Assembly: GCA_035492775.1 (NCBI GenBank)
Contig: DATJIW010000088.1
Location: 1 to 64,000 of the forward strand
Direction: 5' to 3'
From: DATJFQ01 sp035492775
GTDB taxonomy: Bacteria > Acidobacteriota > Vicinamibacteria > Vicinamibacterales > 2-12-FULL-66-21
Length of the DNA: 64,000 nt
Every line of letters starts with the position of its first letter. Position 1 is the stretch's first letter. Shown in pieces: positions 15,703-24,759 of this stretch. Both the position numbers and the translations under genes were made by a program. The notes below the pieces were generated by a model, which had not been told where the DNA came from, ran no database searches, and was given only the letters and a program-made list of their open reading frames with translations.

Positions 15703-17454
15703 CTAGACCCGAACGAACGCGCACACGCGGGTTCCGGCTCCGGGCCTCGATTCGATGATGCAAGCGCCGCCGATCGCGCGCACACGCTCCCGCATCGCAA
15801 CGAGGCCCACCCCCTCTGACACGCAGTCCGTCGTTTGATCGAAGCCGACGCCGCAGTCGGCGACGTCCAGCATGACGATCTCGGCGGCCAGGCTGAATGA
15901 GACGAGGAGCCGCGGCGTCTTCGAATGTCGCAGCGCGTTTTCGACCGATTCCTGTAGCACACGGAACAGCGTCAGCGTCGCGTTCCGAGGAAGGTCTGCC
16001 GGCATCGCGTGCTCGGCGAAATGCAGTGCGACGTGATGCTCGGCGCAGCGGCGTTCGCAGAATGTCCTCGAGGTTGCGACCAGACCAAGCAGGTTCAGCC
16101 TGGCGTAGATGGGGTCCGGCAGGGCGAGCGTCTCACGCGTCAGCTCCGAGACGCGCTCACGCATGCCGCGGATTTGCGTGCGCGACTCGGGGGCCGCTTC
16201 GCCCAGCTCCTGAAGATCGATCGAGAGCGCCGCGAGTCGCTGGCAGACGTCGTCTTCAATCCATCGGGCGAAGGAGGCGCGATCTTCCTCCTGCGTCTGC
16301 ATCAAGCGCTGGGTCAGCTTCGCGACCGCCGGACCTGCCTGCGTTTGTTGTACAGATCCGGCGCGCCGGCTCGCCAGGATGGTCGCGAACAGCACGAATC
16401 CGGCTACTGCCGATCCGATTGCGGCGGAGGCGGGCCAGCGCTTCCACCGATTGGAATCGGGGAAACGGACGACGCTGCCTGGCTCCAGACGGCCTTCGGC
16501 GATTCCCCAGCGCCGAAGTTCGCGCCCGTCGAATACGGGCGCGCTCACCATCACGGTTCGAGCGGCGATGTCTCTGGCGGGAGTGCCGCGAAGCAGCCGC
16601 AACGCGACATCGGCCGTGTCGCGGCTCAAAGACTCGTACGACACCAGCGGACCGCCCACGATCCCGTGCCCGAGCTGGGGAGAGTGCAGGCCGAAGATCG
16701 GCGCGTTTGCTGTCTGGTGCAGGGCGTCGAGCGCCTCCTCTTCGCGCTGAGGAACGCCGTTGGCGTCGAGCATGAGGAGGCCGAACAGGATCGCGCTGTG
16801 CGGAGGCAGACTGCTGCAGCGATGGAGCAGTTCGGCGTACGTCCAGTCGTTGGTCCACACGAATCGGACACGCGACTCGTACGGCCGGAACGCGCGCTTC
16901 AATTCCTGCACCCAGAACTGCTCGTGGATGGACGCGCCGATCACGACGACTACGGTCTGGGTCTCCGGGAGGAGCCGCAGAATACTCTCGATCATCAGGC
17001 GCGGATCGTGGTGGACGGCGACGGCTGTCTCGTCCGGCGGCAGCCCTCCAGTACCGAGGAAGCGGCTGTCGACCGACGCGAGAAGGATCGGCGTGTTCGG
17101 AAAGACGTCGTTCTTATAGCGCTGCGCGAAGACCGCCGCGGGGCCGCCGAGCGGCACGACGAGATCCAGGTTCTTGCCGCTGAACGCCGACCGCAGATTT
17201 TCGAGCAGCACGGCATCGGGCTCGCGCTCGCTCGTCGGTGTTGCCTGGAGCGCCACTTCGATGAAGTTGATCGGGTCGGCCGACGATCGAAGCAGATCGT
17301 CTCTGAATTGCGTGGCGAATGCGCCCGCGATGAACTCGCGCTCGTAGGAGTAGAGCAGGAGCACGTGGCGGGGTTCGGCGGCTGCGGCGGAAAACGCCCG
17401 CGAATTGACAAACAGAACGAGAGCGGCACAAAAACGGGCACGGCGCGGTGTCAT
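15703..17454 (-). CDS. Membrane sensor kinase-like protein with ABC-binding domain and no phospho-acceptor His
   Basis: The 583-residue protein has a signal/anchor, then a periplasmic ABC-substrate-binding-like domain (residues about 28-320), a transmembrane helix (about 343-362), and a NarL-type dimerisation/ATPase module. The normal E-L-H-D-D-V histidine box reads ARWIEDDVCQRLAAL, so His is Glu400. The HATPase part is intact: ESVENALRHS (N box), DVADCGVGFD, GVGLVAMRERV and a closing GAGTRV. A normal autokinase reaction is therefore unlikely. No response regulator gene is adjacent. It is divergent from the ADOP permease across 110 bases. Confidence 0.85.
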   Translation of the reverse strand: MTPRRARFCAALVLFVNSRAFSAAAAEPRHVLLLYSYEREFIAGAFATQFRDDLLRSSADPINFIEVALQATPTSEREPDAVLLENLRSAFSGKNLDLVVPLGGPAAVFAQRYKNDVFPNTPILLASVDSRFLGTGGLPPDETAVAVHHDPRLMIESILRLLPETQTVVVVIGASIHEQFWVQELKRAFRPYESRVRFVWTNDWTYAELLHRCSSLPPHSAILFGLLMLDANGVPQREEEALDALHQTANAPIFGLHSPQLGHGIVGGPLVSYESLSRDTADVALRLLRGTPARDIAARTVMVSAPVFDGRELRRWGIAEGRLEPGSVVRFPDSNRWKRWPASAAIGSAVAGFVLFATILASRRAGSVQQTQAGPAVAKLTQRLMQTQEEDRASFARWIEDDVCQRLAALSIDLQELGEAAPESRTQIRGMRERVSELTRETLALPDPIYARLNLLGLVATSRTFCERRCAEHHVALHFAEHAMPADLPRNATLTLFRVLQESVENALRHSKTPRLLVSFSLAAEIVMLDVADCGVGFDQTTDCVSEGVGLVAMRERVRAIGGACIIESRPGAGTRVCAFVRV

Positions 17455-17564
17455 GGAACGGTGGTTCGTAGACTATCCGCTGCCGCACGGCGCGCGCAAG
17501 ATCTCCGCGGCAGGCCGTCCTCTGCCGGCAAAACGATTGGCCCGCGGTTTTCGTCTAAAGCGAC

Positions 17565-20018
17565 ATGCCTTTGAAGCACGCCCTCCGGCGCCTTGCCAAG
17601 TTCCCGCTTTTCACGAGCGTCGCCGTCCTGACACTCGCCATCGGAATCGGCGCCAACTGCGCGATATTCGCGGTCGTCTATGGCGTGCTGCTCAAGCCGC
17701 TGCCGTACCCGGACGCCGGGCGGCTGGTCTCGGTGGATCACTCCGCCCCCGGCGTGAACATCGAGCGCGCGGGCGCCGCTCCCTTCCTTTACTTCACTTA
17801 TCGCGAACAGGCGAAGAGCTTTGAGGCGATAGGCCTCTATCAGGGGGATACCGAAAGCGTCACCGGACTTGCCGAGCCCGAGGAAATTCCCGCGGTCGCC
17901 GTCAGTCAGGGCGTGCTGCCAGCGCTCGGCGTCCGCCCGGCGGTCGGACGGCTGTTCACGGAAGCGGACGACGCGCCGGGAAGTCCGGAGACGACGATCC
18001 TGACATACGCGTACTGGCAGGCACGATTCGGGGGAGATCCCTCAGCCGTGGGCCGGCGGGTGATGTTCGACGGCCGTCCGCGGGAGATCATTGGCGTCTT
18101 ACCAGCCACCTTCCGATTTCTCGACCGGAACCCGTCCGCACTCGTCCCGCTGCAGCTCGACCGCAACAAGACATTTCTGGGTCAGTTCAGTTACGAAGCG
18201 ATTGCCCGGCTTGCGCCCGGTGCCACGATTGACTCCGCGACAGCGGACATGGCGCGGCTCATTCCGATTTCGATCAAGACCTTTCCGGCGTTTCCCGGAT
18301 ACAGCCCCAAGATGTTCACCGACGCGCGCCTCGCGCCGGCACTGCGTCCCCTCAAGGACGCGATCGTTGGTGACGTGGGGCGCGTCCTATGGGTCCTCAT
18401 GGGGACGATCGGGATCGTCCTTCTGATTGCGTGTGCAAACGTCGCGAACCTGTTGCTCGTGCGCACGGACGGCCGCCAGCAGGAGCTCGCCGTTCGTGCG
18501 GCACTCGGCGCCGGATGGACCCGCATTGCGCGTGAACTGATGACGGAGAGCGTCATCCTCGGCATTTGCGGAGGCGTGATCGGTCTGGGCCTGGCCTACG
18601 GCGGCGTGCGGCTCCTTGCTGCGGTGGCCCCGGCAAACCTGCCTCGCGTAACCGACATCGGCATCAGCGGGCCGGTGCTCGTATTCTCGTTGGTCCTGTC
18701 CATCATCGCAGGCGTGCTGTTTGGCGGCGTGCTCGTCGCGAAATACGCACGCCCCCGCGTCGCGACCGAGCTGCGCGCAGGCGGCCGCACGATGAGCGCC
18801 GGCCGCGATCGGCAGCGCGCGCGCAACATGCTCGTCATCGCGCAGATCGCACTCGCCATGGTGCTGCTCGTTGGCTCAGGGCTCATGGTTCGCACGTTCC
18901 AGGCTCTGCGGCACGTTCAACCGGGTTTCACGCATCCCGAAGACGTGCTGACGATGCGCATTACGATCCCGGCAGCCGCCGTGAAGGACGCGGCCGCGGT
19001 GATGCGGGTGCAGCAAACCATTCTGGACAAGATCGCGGCGATCCCGGGTGTGACGTCCGTCGGCTTGACGAACGCGGTCCCGATGGAAGGGGAGCACTGG
19101 AGCGATCCCATTTACGCCGACGACAAGCAATATGCCGACGGGAAGATGCCTGCGCTCCGGCGCTTCAAGCAGGTTTCCCCCGGTCTGCTGCCAACGCTGG
19201 GGACGCCGCTCGTCGCGGGCCGCGATTTTTCGTGGGACGACGTGTATCAGCTGCGGCCCGTCGCGCTCGTCTCCGAGAACCTCGCGCGCGAGCTGTGGGG
19301 GAGTCCGACCGCTGCCATCGGCCGGAGCGTTCGTGAATCCATGAAGACCCCATGGCGCCAGATCATCGGCGTTGTCGCCGACGTCCGCGACGACGGCGTC
19401 GATCAGAAGGCGCCCACGTCGGCGTATTTCCCGACGTTCATGCATGGGTTCGAAGGCGACGACGTTTCGATTCGCCGCGGACCAGCGTTCGTGATCCGCA
19501 GCAGCCGTGCGAGATCGAACAGCCTGCTGAAAGACGTCAGCCAGGCGGTCTGGTCCGTCAATCCCAGCCTGCCGCTTGCCAACGTGCGGACACTGCAGGA
19601 GATCTACGACAAGTCGCTCGCACGGACGTCGTTCTCGCTCATCATGCTCTCGATTGCCGGACTGATGGCGGTGATGCTCGGCGTTGCGGGGATGTACGGT
19701 GTGATCTCGTACGCGGTGTCGCAGCGGCGACGGGAGATCGGCATCCGGGTCGCGCTCGGTGCGCGTCCGCAGCAGGTCACCGGACTCTTCGTCGCCCAGG
19801 GATTGCGACTCGCGGCCATCGGAGCCACGCTCGGTCTCGCCGGAGCCGCTGCGCTGATGCGGCTCATGGCCACGCTCCTGTTCGGTGTGAGTGCCGTCGA
19901 TCCGCTGACGTACGCCGGCGTGGCGATCGGGCTCGTCGCCGTCGCGCTGCTCGCGTGCTACGTTCCGGCGGTGCGCGCCGCGGCGGTCAGCCCGCTCGAG
20001 GCGCTGCACGCCGAATAG
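17565..20018 (+). CDS. ADOP/MacB-type ABC transporter permease
   Basis: The 817-residue permease has the duplicated FtsX-MacB layout. An N-terminal helix (FTSVAVLTLAIGIGANCAIFAVVY) is followed by a MacB periplasmic domain. Three helices around residues 275-390 come next, then a second periplasmic domain and three C-terminal helices with QRRREIGIRVALGARPQQV. It lacks the N-terminal permease-prefix domain and has no adjacent PadR, unlike the copy at 55.7 kb. No ATPase gene is adjacent. In Acidobacteriota such proteins are thought to move peptides, lipids or antibiotics; the substrate is unknown. Confidence 0.9.
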   Translation: MPLKHALRRLAKFPLFTSVAVLTLAIGIGANCAIFAVVYGVLLKPLPYPDAGRLVSVDHSAPGVNIERAGAAPFLYFTYREQAKSFEAIGLYQGDTESVTGLAEPEEIPAVAVSQGVLPALGVRPAVGRLFTEADDAPGSPETTILTYAYWQARFGGDPSAVGRRVMFDGRPREIIGVLPATFRFLDRNPSALVPLQLDRNKTFLGQFSYEAIARLAPGATIDSATADMARLIPISIKTFPAFPGYSPKMFTDARLAPALRPLKDAIVGDVGRVLWVLMGTIGIVLLIACANVANLLLVRTDGRQQELAVRAALGAGWTRIARELMTESVILGICGGVIGLGLAYGGVRLLAAVAPANLPRVTDIGISGPVLVFSLVLSIIAGVLFGGVLVAKYARPRVATELRAGGRTMSAGRDRQRARNMLVIAQIALAMVLLVGSGLMVRTFQALRHVQPGFTHPEDVLTMRITIPAAAVKDAAAVMRVQQTILDKIAAIPGVTSVGLTNAVPMEGEHWSDPIYADDKQYADGKMPALRRFKQVSPGLLPTLGTPLVAGRDFSWDDVYQLRPVALVSENLARELWGSPTAAIGRSVRESMKTPWRQIIGVVADVRDDGVDQKAPTSAYFPTFMHGFEGDDVSIRRGPAFVIRSSRARSNSLLKDVSQAVWSVNPSLPLANVRTLQEIYDKSLARTSFSLIMLSIAGLMAVMLGVAGMYGVISYAVSQRRREIGIRVALGARPQQVTGLFVAQGLRLAAIGATLGLAGAAALMRLMATLLFGVSAVDPLTYAGVAIGLVAVALLACYVPAVRAAAVSPLEALHAE

Positions 20019-20028
20019 GCATCTTCCA

Positions 20029-20379
20029 TCACTCCACGATCACGGTCCCCGTCATCTTCGGGTGGATCGAGCAGAAGTACGGGTATTTCCCGGCCCGGGT
20101 GAACGTGAAAGAGAACTTGTCGTCGGTGTCGAGCACCTTCGACTTGAACGCTTTGTCCGTGTTTACGACGGTGTGCGGGATGTCGTCGCGGTTCACCCAG
20201 GTCACAGTGGTCCCGACAGGGATCTTCACCTCCGTCGGGCCGAACGTGAAGTTGTCGATGGCAACTTCCGGCGCGAGCGGGACCGAAGGGGCGGCAGCGT
20301 GCGGCTGGTCACCGACGGCTCCGCTCAGCACGATGCTCGTCAACGACATGGCGAGCGCAATCCAGAGATGGCGTGGCAT
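20029..20379 (-). CDS. Periplasmic cupredoxin (plastocyanin-like)
   Basis: The 116-residue protein has a signal peptide and a type-1 copper fold. Ligands are visible: His in NRDDIPHTVVN, then Cys, His and Met in YFCSIHPKMTG. It is an electron carrier or copper-binding protein. ATG 20379 is chosen over a TTG 15 bases upstream because AGGAG sits five bases before the ATG. The metallophosphoesterase gene lies upstream on the same strand, separated by 86 bases that hold a 16-base tandem repeat. Confidence 0.9.
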   Translation of the reverse strand: MPRHLWIALAMSLTSIVLSGAVGDQPHAAAPSVPLAPEVAIDNFTFGPTEVKIPVGTTVTWVNRDDIPHTVVNTDKAFKSKVLDTDDKFSFTFTRAGKYPYFCSIHPKMTGTVIVE

Positions 20380-20392
20380 ATGACTCCTGTTC

Positions 20393-20455
20393 AATAACGA
20401 ATTCAGGCAATGACGAATTCAGGCAATGACGCATCCAGGTAACGACGAATCAGGC
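20393..20455. repeat. Four tandem 16-base repeats
   Basis: Units AATAACGAATTCAGGC, AATGACGAATTCAGGC, AATGACGCATCCAGGT and AACGACGAATCAGGC (15 bases) follow each other at 20393-20455, with AATG starting a fifth. They fill the spacer between the metallophosphoesterase stop and the cupredoxin ribosome site. The repeat is short and imperfect. It may be a slippage product or a regulator-binding array. Confidence 0.75.
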
Positions 20456-20465
20456 AATGTCCGAC

Positions 20466-21434
20466 CTACGCAAGCGAAGAATCGATGATCCCGAGCGCGT
20501 GCTTTCCACGGACGAACGTCACGTCCGTGATGCCGAGGATGCTCTTCAGCTGTTCCGCCGGAACCTTCATCGGGCCCGGTGAGTCGGCGGCGCCGGGCTT
20601 CGGCTGCGGAAACGCCGTGGACGCCGCGGTATGGAAGGTGACGTGCCCTTCCACTTTCTGCATCGTCTGGTGAATGTGCCCGTTCAGCACCGCGACCGAC
20701 CCGAACTTCTTGAGCAGCGATAGCGCCTGCGCGCTGTCGTCAGTGCCCCAGCCCCACTGCGGATACACGCTCCACAAGGGGATGTGCGCGAAGACGACGA
20801 TGGGAGTGCTGTGCTTCAGGTGCGCGACGTCATCTCGGAGCCATGCCAGTTGCTCGGCACCGAGTGTGCCCAGGCCACCCGCCTTGAGGTTGACGACGTT
20901 CACCAGGCCGATGAAGTGGACGCCTTTCCTGTCGAAGCTGTACCAGCCCGCCCCTTTGGTGCCCTTTCCGTAGCGTTCCAGGTACTGACGGCCGTCGTCG
21001 TCGAGCATGTCGTGCTCCCCGGGTACGAAGAACACGTCTTTCGGCCGCGCATCCCGGAGGACCTGGTCGACCGTGTCGAACTCCTCCGGCTTCGACAGGT
21101 GCGTGATGTCGCCCGTGTGAAGCATGAATTCCGGGGGAGTGGCGAGCGCGTTGATTTTGTCGACGGCAGTCTTGAGGGTGGCGATCACGTCGGGATTTGC
21201 TGCCTTGTTGAATCCCATGTGACTGTCGCTGATTTGCACGAAACTCAGTTCGTTCGATGGCGCGCCAGCCGCCGCGCGGCCCAGGGCGTACGATTTCAGA
21301 ACGCCGCCTTCCATCAGGAAGAATGCGCCGGTGCCCGCCCACGCCATGCATTTCAGGAATCCCCGCCGGTCGACGCCATCCCCGTGTTGATCGGATGGGA
21401 GCGCGTCTTCATCTTTCTCGCTGTCGTGGAACAT
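20466..21434 (-). CDS. Tat-exported metallophosphoesterase
   Basis: The 322-residue protein has a twin-arginine signal (DRRGFLKCMAWAGTGAFFL, residues about 22-41). A calcineurin-like phosphoesterase fold follows: ISDSHMG for metal 1, HTGDITH for the bridging Asp, PGEHDM for the catalytic Asn/Glu region (normally GNHD, here GEHD), FAHIP, and NGHIHQ. The change of N to E in the GNHD box is unusual. ATG 21434 was chosen because earlier codons give a low-complexity leader. The operon partner is the cupredoxin downstream. Confidence 0.87.
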   Translation of the reverse strand: MFHDSEKDEDALPSDQHGDGVDRRGFLKCMAWAGTGAFFLMEGGVLKSYALGRAAAGAPSNELSFVQISDSHMGFNKAANPDVIATLKTAVDKINALATPPEFMLHTGDITHLSKPEEFDTVDQVLRDARPKDVFFVPGEHDMLDDDGRQYLERYGKGTKGAGWYSFDRKGVHFIGLVNVVNLKAGGLGTLGAEQLAWLRDDVAHLKHSTPIVVFAHIPLWSVYPQWGWGTDDSAQALSLLKKFGSVAVLNGHIHQTMQKVEGHVTFHTAASTAFPQPKPGAADSPGPMKVPAEQLKSILGITDVTFVRGKHALGIIDSSLA

Positions 21435-21632
21435 GTCGTCCTCCTGTTTGACCGCTCCACTATGAGGAGCCGGCGGAGGAGCGCCAATGGACCGCGCCTC
21501 CCTCGATCGTGGAATTCGGGTCCCCGTGCAAATGCCTGAGGACGCCGGTGTTAAGAGGCGTTCTTCTCCCGCGGGCGTGGGGCCGGCGGGTGCACACGGC
21601 TGTGGTACGCTTGAGGTCTGGTCCACTCTCGT

Positions 21633-23546
21633 ATGGACGCGGAACAGCAGCGTGTCTCGTTTGGCGTATTCGAAGTGGATCTGCGCGCCGGCGAACTCCG
21701 CAAGCACGGTCTACGCGTACGCCTGCAGCAGCAGCCTTTCCAGGTGCTCGCAATGCTTCTCGCGCGTCCTGGCGACGTCGTTACGCGGGAGGAGCTTCAG
21801 CAGGCGCTCTGGCCGGCGGACACATTCGTCGATTTCGATCACGGCCTGAACAAGGCGATCAACAAGCTCCGCCATGCGCTCGGCGATTCCGCCGAAGCGC
21901 CGCGCTTCGTCGAGACCGTTGCCCGCCGCGGATACCGTTTTCTCGCTGACGTGAAGATCGCGGACCGCGCGAAGGCGGCCACGCTCCTGGTGACGGCGCA
22001 GGCTGCCCCTGCCGCGGCGTTTGAGGCGCCTGGTTCCATCCCGACGCGACACGGCTTCCGGAGTGCGGCGGCGGTGCGGCCGTGGGCGATTGCGGCAGTC
22101 GCGGCAGCGGCGCTCGCACTCGTTGTCTTCCGGACCCTTCACGGCCGGATTGACGCGCAGCCGACGATCCATTCGGTCGCCGTCCTGCCGCTCGAGAGTT
22201 TGTCGTCGGATCAGTCGCAGGACTACTTCGCCGACGGCATGACCGACGAGTTGATCACCGATCTCGGGCAGATCAGCGCGCTCAGGGTCATCTCGCGGAC
22301 GTCCGTGATGGCCTACAAGCACACGCGCAAACCGCTTCCGCAGATCGCGCGCGAGCTGAACGTGGATGCCGTCGTCGAAGGTACGGTGCTGCGATCCGGC
22401 GATCAGGTGCGCATCACCGCGCAGCTCATCGACAGCGCCACCGACCGCCATCTCTGGTCGGACAGCTACCAGGGCGACATGCGAAATGCCCTGTCGCTGC
22501 AGAACGACGTCGCCAGGGCCATTGCCGACCGCATTCGGGTGAATGTCAATCCCGCTGAGCGGGTGGCCTTGAGCACCGCGGCAGAACTGAATCCCGCTGC
22601 CTACGAGTCATATCTGAAGGGCCGCTACTTCTGGAACAAGCGAACGAGCAATGGCCTGATGACGGCGCGCGCCTACTTCGAACAGGCGATCGAACAGGAT
22701 CCGCGCTATGCGCGCGCGTATGCCGGGCTGGCGGACACCTACGCGCTGCTGGGAGACTGGCAGTATGCAGTGATGACGCCGAAGGAGGCGCTCCCGAAAG
22801 CCAAAGCCGCGGCATCGAAGGCTTTGGAGCTGGACGGGACGCTCGGCGAGGCGCACACGTCCCTCGCATTTTGCCTGGATGGATTCGACTGGGATTTTGC
22901 CCGGGCGGGGGATGAGTTCGAGCGTGCCATCCAGTTGAATCCGGGCTACGCGACGGCGCACCACTGGTATGCCTGGCACCTGGCGCTGATGCGGCGCTAC
23001 GACGAGGCCATCGTCGAAATGAAAAAGGCGCAAAGCGTGGATCCGCTGTCGCTCGTGATCAACGCCGATCTCGCTGAGTTGCTGGCGCTCGCGGGCTCGT
23101 ACGACGCGTCGATTCAACAGAGTCTCAAGACTCTCGAGCTGGACCCGGCATTCGGCCTCGCGCACAACCATCTCGGCCAGGCCTACCTGCAAAAGCACAT
23201 GAATGCGGAAGCGATCGCCGAGCTGCAGAAAGCTGTGACGCTCTCGGGGGGCGGCGCGACGTGCATCGCGAACCTCGCCCGGGCTTACGTTGCCGCGGGT
23301 GACAGGCAGCAAGCAACCGGACTGCTGAACGACTTGAAACGCCGCTCGAGTCCGCTCCACTCGTACGCAACCGAAATTGCCGTTATCTACGCTGCCCTCG
23401 GCGACCACGATCAGGCGATGGGATGGGTCGAACAGGCGGCCCAGGAACGATTCAACCCTGGCGTGCTGCTGCGTCCCGGGTTCGATCCCCTTCGTTCCGA
23501 TCCGCGCTTTGCCGATCTGATGCGACGCGTCGGCCTGACGCGCTGA
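21633..23546 (+). CDS. Winged-helix transcription regulator with membrane anchor and TPR domain
   Basis: The 637-residue protein is CadC/ToxR-like at the N-terminus: residues 8-105 form an OmpR-type winged helix (GDVVTREELQQALWP and ETVARRGYRFLADV). A single transmembrane helix (AIAAVAAAALALVVF) follows near residue 155. Residues about 175-300 match the TolB-like/adenylate-cyclase-linked beta domain (VAVLPLESLSSDQSQDYFADG). TPR repeats then run to the end, for example NPAAYESYLKGRYFW and DPRYARAYAGLADTY. It probably regulates genes from the membrane after sensing a periplasmic cue. It is divergent from the metallophosphoesterase; the 198 bases between hold no gene. Confidence 0.88.
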   Translation: MDAEQQRVSFGVFEVDLRAGELRKHGLRVRLQQQPFQVLAMLLARPGDVVTREELQQALWPADTFVDFDHGLNKAINKLRHALGDSAEAPRFVETVARRGYRFLADVKIADRAKAATLLVTAQAAPAAAFEAPGSIPTRHGFRSAAAVRPWAIAAVAAAALALVVFRTLHGRIDAQPTIHSVAVLPLESLSSDQSQDYFADGMTDELITDLGQISALRVISRTSVMAYKHTRKPLPQIARELNVDAVVEGTVLRSGDQVRITAQLIDSATDRHLWSDSYQGDMRNALSLQNDVARAIADRIRVNVNPAERVALSTAAELNPAAYESYLKGRYFWNKRTSNGLMTARAYFEQAIEQDPRYARAYAGLADTYALLGDWQYAVMTPKEALPKAKAAASKALELDGTLGEAHTSLAFCLDGFDWDFARAGDEFERAIQLNPGYATAHHWYAWHLALMRRYDEAIVEMKKAQSVDPLSLVINADLAELLALAGSYDASIQQSLKTLELDPAFGLAHNHLGQAYLQKHMNAEAIAELQKAVTLSGGGATCIANLARAYVAAGDRQQATGLLNDLKRRSSPLHSYATEIAVIYAALGDHDQAMGWVEQAAQERFNPGVLLRPGFDPLRSDPRFADLMRRVGLTR

Positions 23547-23560
23547 ACGGACAGCGCGCG

Positions 23561-24664
23561 TCAGAGCATGGCCTTCACCGCTGGACGTTCGGCGGTGGGC
23601 TGCATCCTGTCCGCATCCGCCACCCACGTCGCCAGCAGTGTGTATGCGACCGTGAGCACGACCGGTCCGATGAAGATTCCGACGACGCCAAACGCGACGA
23701 GGCCGCCGATGACGCCGGCGAAGATCAGCACCAACGGCAGGTTTGCGCCTCGCTTGATGAGGACAGGCCGCACGATGTTGTCGATGGTCAGGGCGATCAC
23801 GGCGATCACCAGAAGGGTCGTCCCGTGTGTGGTCTGACCGGACCAGTACAACCATGCGGTGGCCGGTATCAGCACGAGGATCGGACCAATCTGCGCGAGA
23901 CAGAGAAACAGCATGACCGCGGTCAGCAGGCCCGCTGCCGGCACGCCGCTCACGAACAGGCCGATTCCGCCAATCGCGGCCTGCACGATCGCGGTGACGA
24001 CGACGCCGAGCACGACGCCGCGGATCGTTTCCGCCGCTCGGACCGCCGCGTCATGTCCCCGCTGATCCGCCAGGCGTTCGGCGAACCGAAGGATGCCGTC
24101 CCGAACGGCTTCGCCATTCACGAGCAGGAGGGGAGTGATGATCGCCGTAAACAGGAGCTGGAGTGCCATCGCCCCGAGGCTGCCGGCCTTCGCGATGAAC
24201 CATTGCAGCGCGCTCTGAGCGTATGGCGCGAGGACGGCCGCCCGCTCCTGCGGCGACAGCAGCACGAAGCTGGTCCACTTCGCAGCGGCCCACTTGCCGG
24301 CAAAGGGCACGTGCTCCAGCGCGGCAGGCGGCGGAGGCAGAGGGATCGACTCGAGCGATTCCACCTGTGTGGTGACCTGCTGAACGCTCTTCACCATCGT
24401 GGTGAGCGCGAGGGTGAGCGGCACGAAGACAACGAGCAGCACCGTGACCGTCAGCAGCGCGACCGCAAGGCCGCGACGGCCGCCCAACAGGATCTCCAAG
24501 CGCATCAACGAAGGCCAGACGGCGACGCTGATGATCGTGGCCCACAGCAGCGACGTCAGGAACGGGCTGAGAATCCAGACGGACGCGGCGACGAGCAGGA
24601 CGAGGACAATGACCGACAGCGTGGTGTGCGCGATATTCCCCGTCTCGCGATGGTTGTGTCTCAT
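23561..24664 (-). CDS. AI-2E family transporter (first copy)
   Basis: The 367-residue membrane protein has about eight helices, with the usual pair of N-terminal helices, a long soluble segment, then a core with VLIKRGANLPLVLIFAGVIGG. The family includes exporters of the AI-2 signal, but most members are uncharacterised and some are Na+/H+ antiporters. It converges on the TPR regulator with 14 bases between stops. A second member lies at 59696-60784. Confidence 0.88.
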   Translation of the reverse strand: MRHNHRETGNIAHTTLSVIVLVLLVAASVWILSPFLTSLLWATIISVAVWPSLMRLEILLGGRRGLAVALLTVTVLLVVFVPLTLALTTMVKSVQQVTTQVESLESIPLPPPPAALEHVPFAGKWAAAKWTSFVLLSPQERAAVLAPYAQSALQWFIAKAGSLGAMALQLLFTAIITPLLLVNGEAVRDGILRFAERLADQRGHDAAVRAAETIRGVVLGVVVTAIVQAAIGGIGLFVSGVPAAGLLTAVMLFLCLAQIGPILVLIPATAWLYWSGQTTHGTTLLVIAVIALTIDNIVRPVLIKRGANLPLVLIFAGVIGGLVAFGVVGIFIGPVVLTVAYTLLATWVADADRMQPTAERPAVKAML

Positions 24665-24759
24665 GATGTGGGCCGATCGCAGGGCTTCGAGTCAGCCTGC
24701 GCGTGCCGGACACACCAGCACTATGCGAATTCGGCAGTCCACAGCGAGTGCCACGAACG

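Noticed and set aside
20380..20394. TTG start for the cupredoxin
   Set aside because: AGGAG lies between this TTG and the ATG at 20379, so the ATG is the start.
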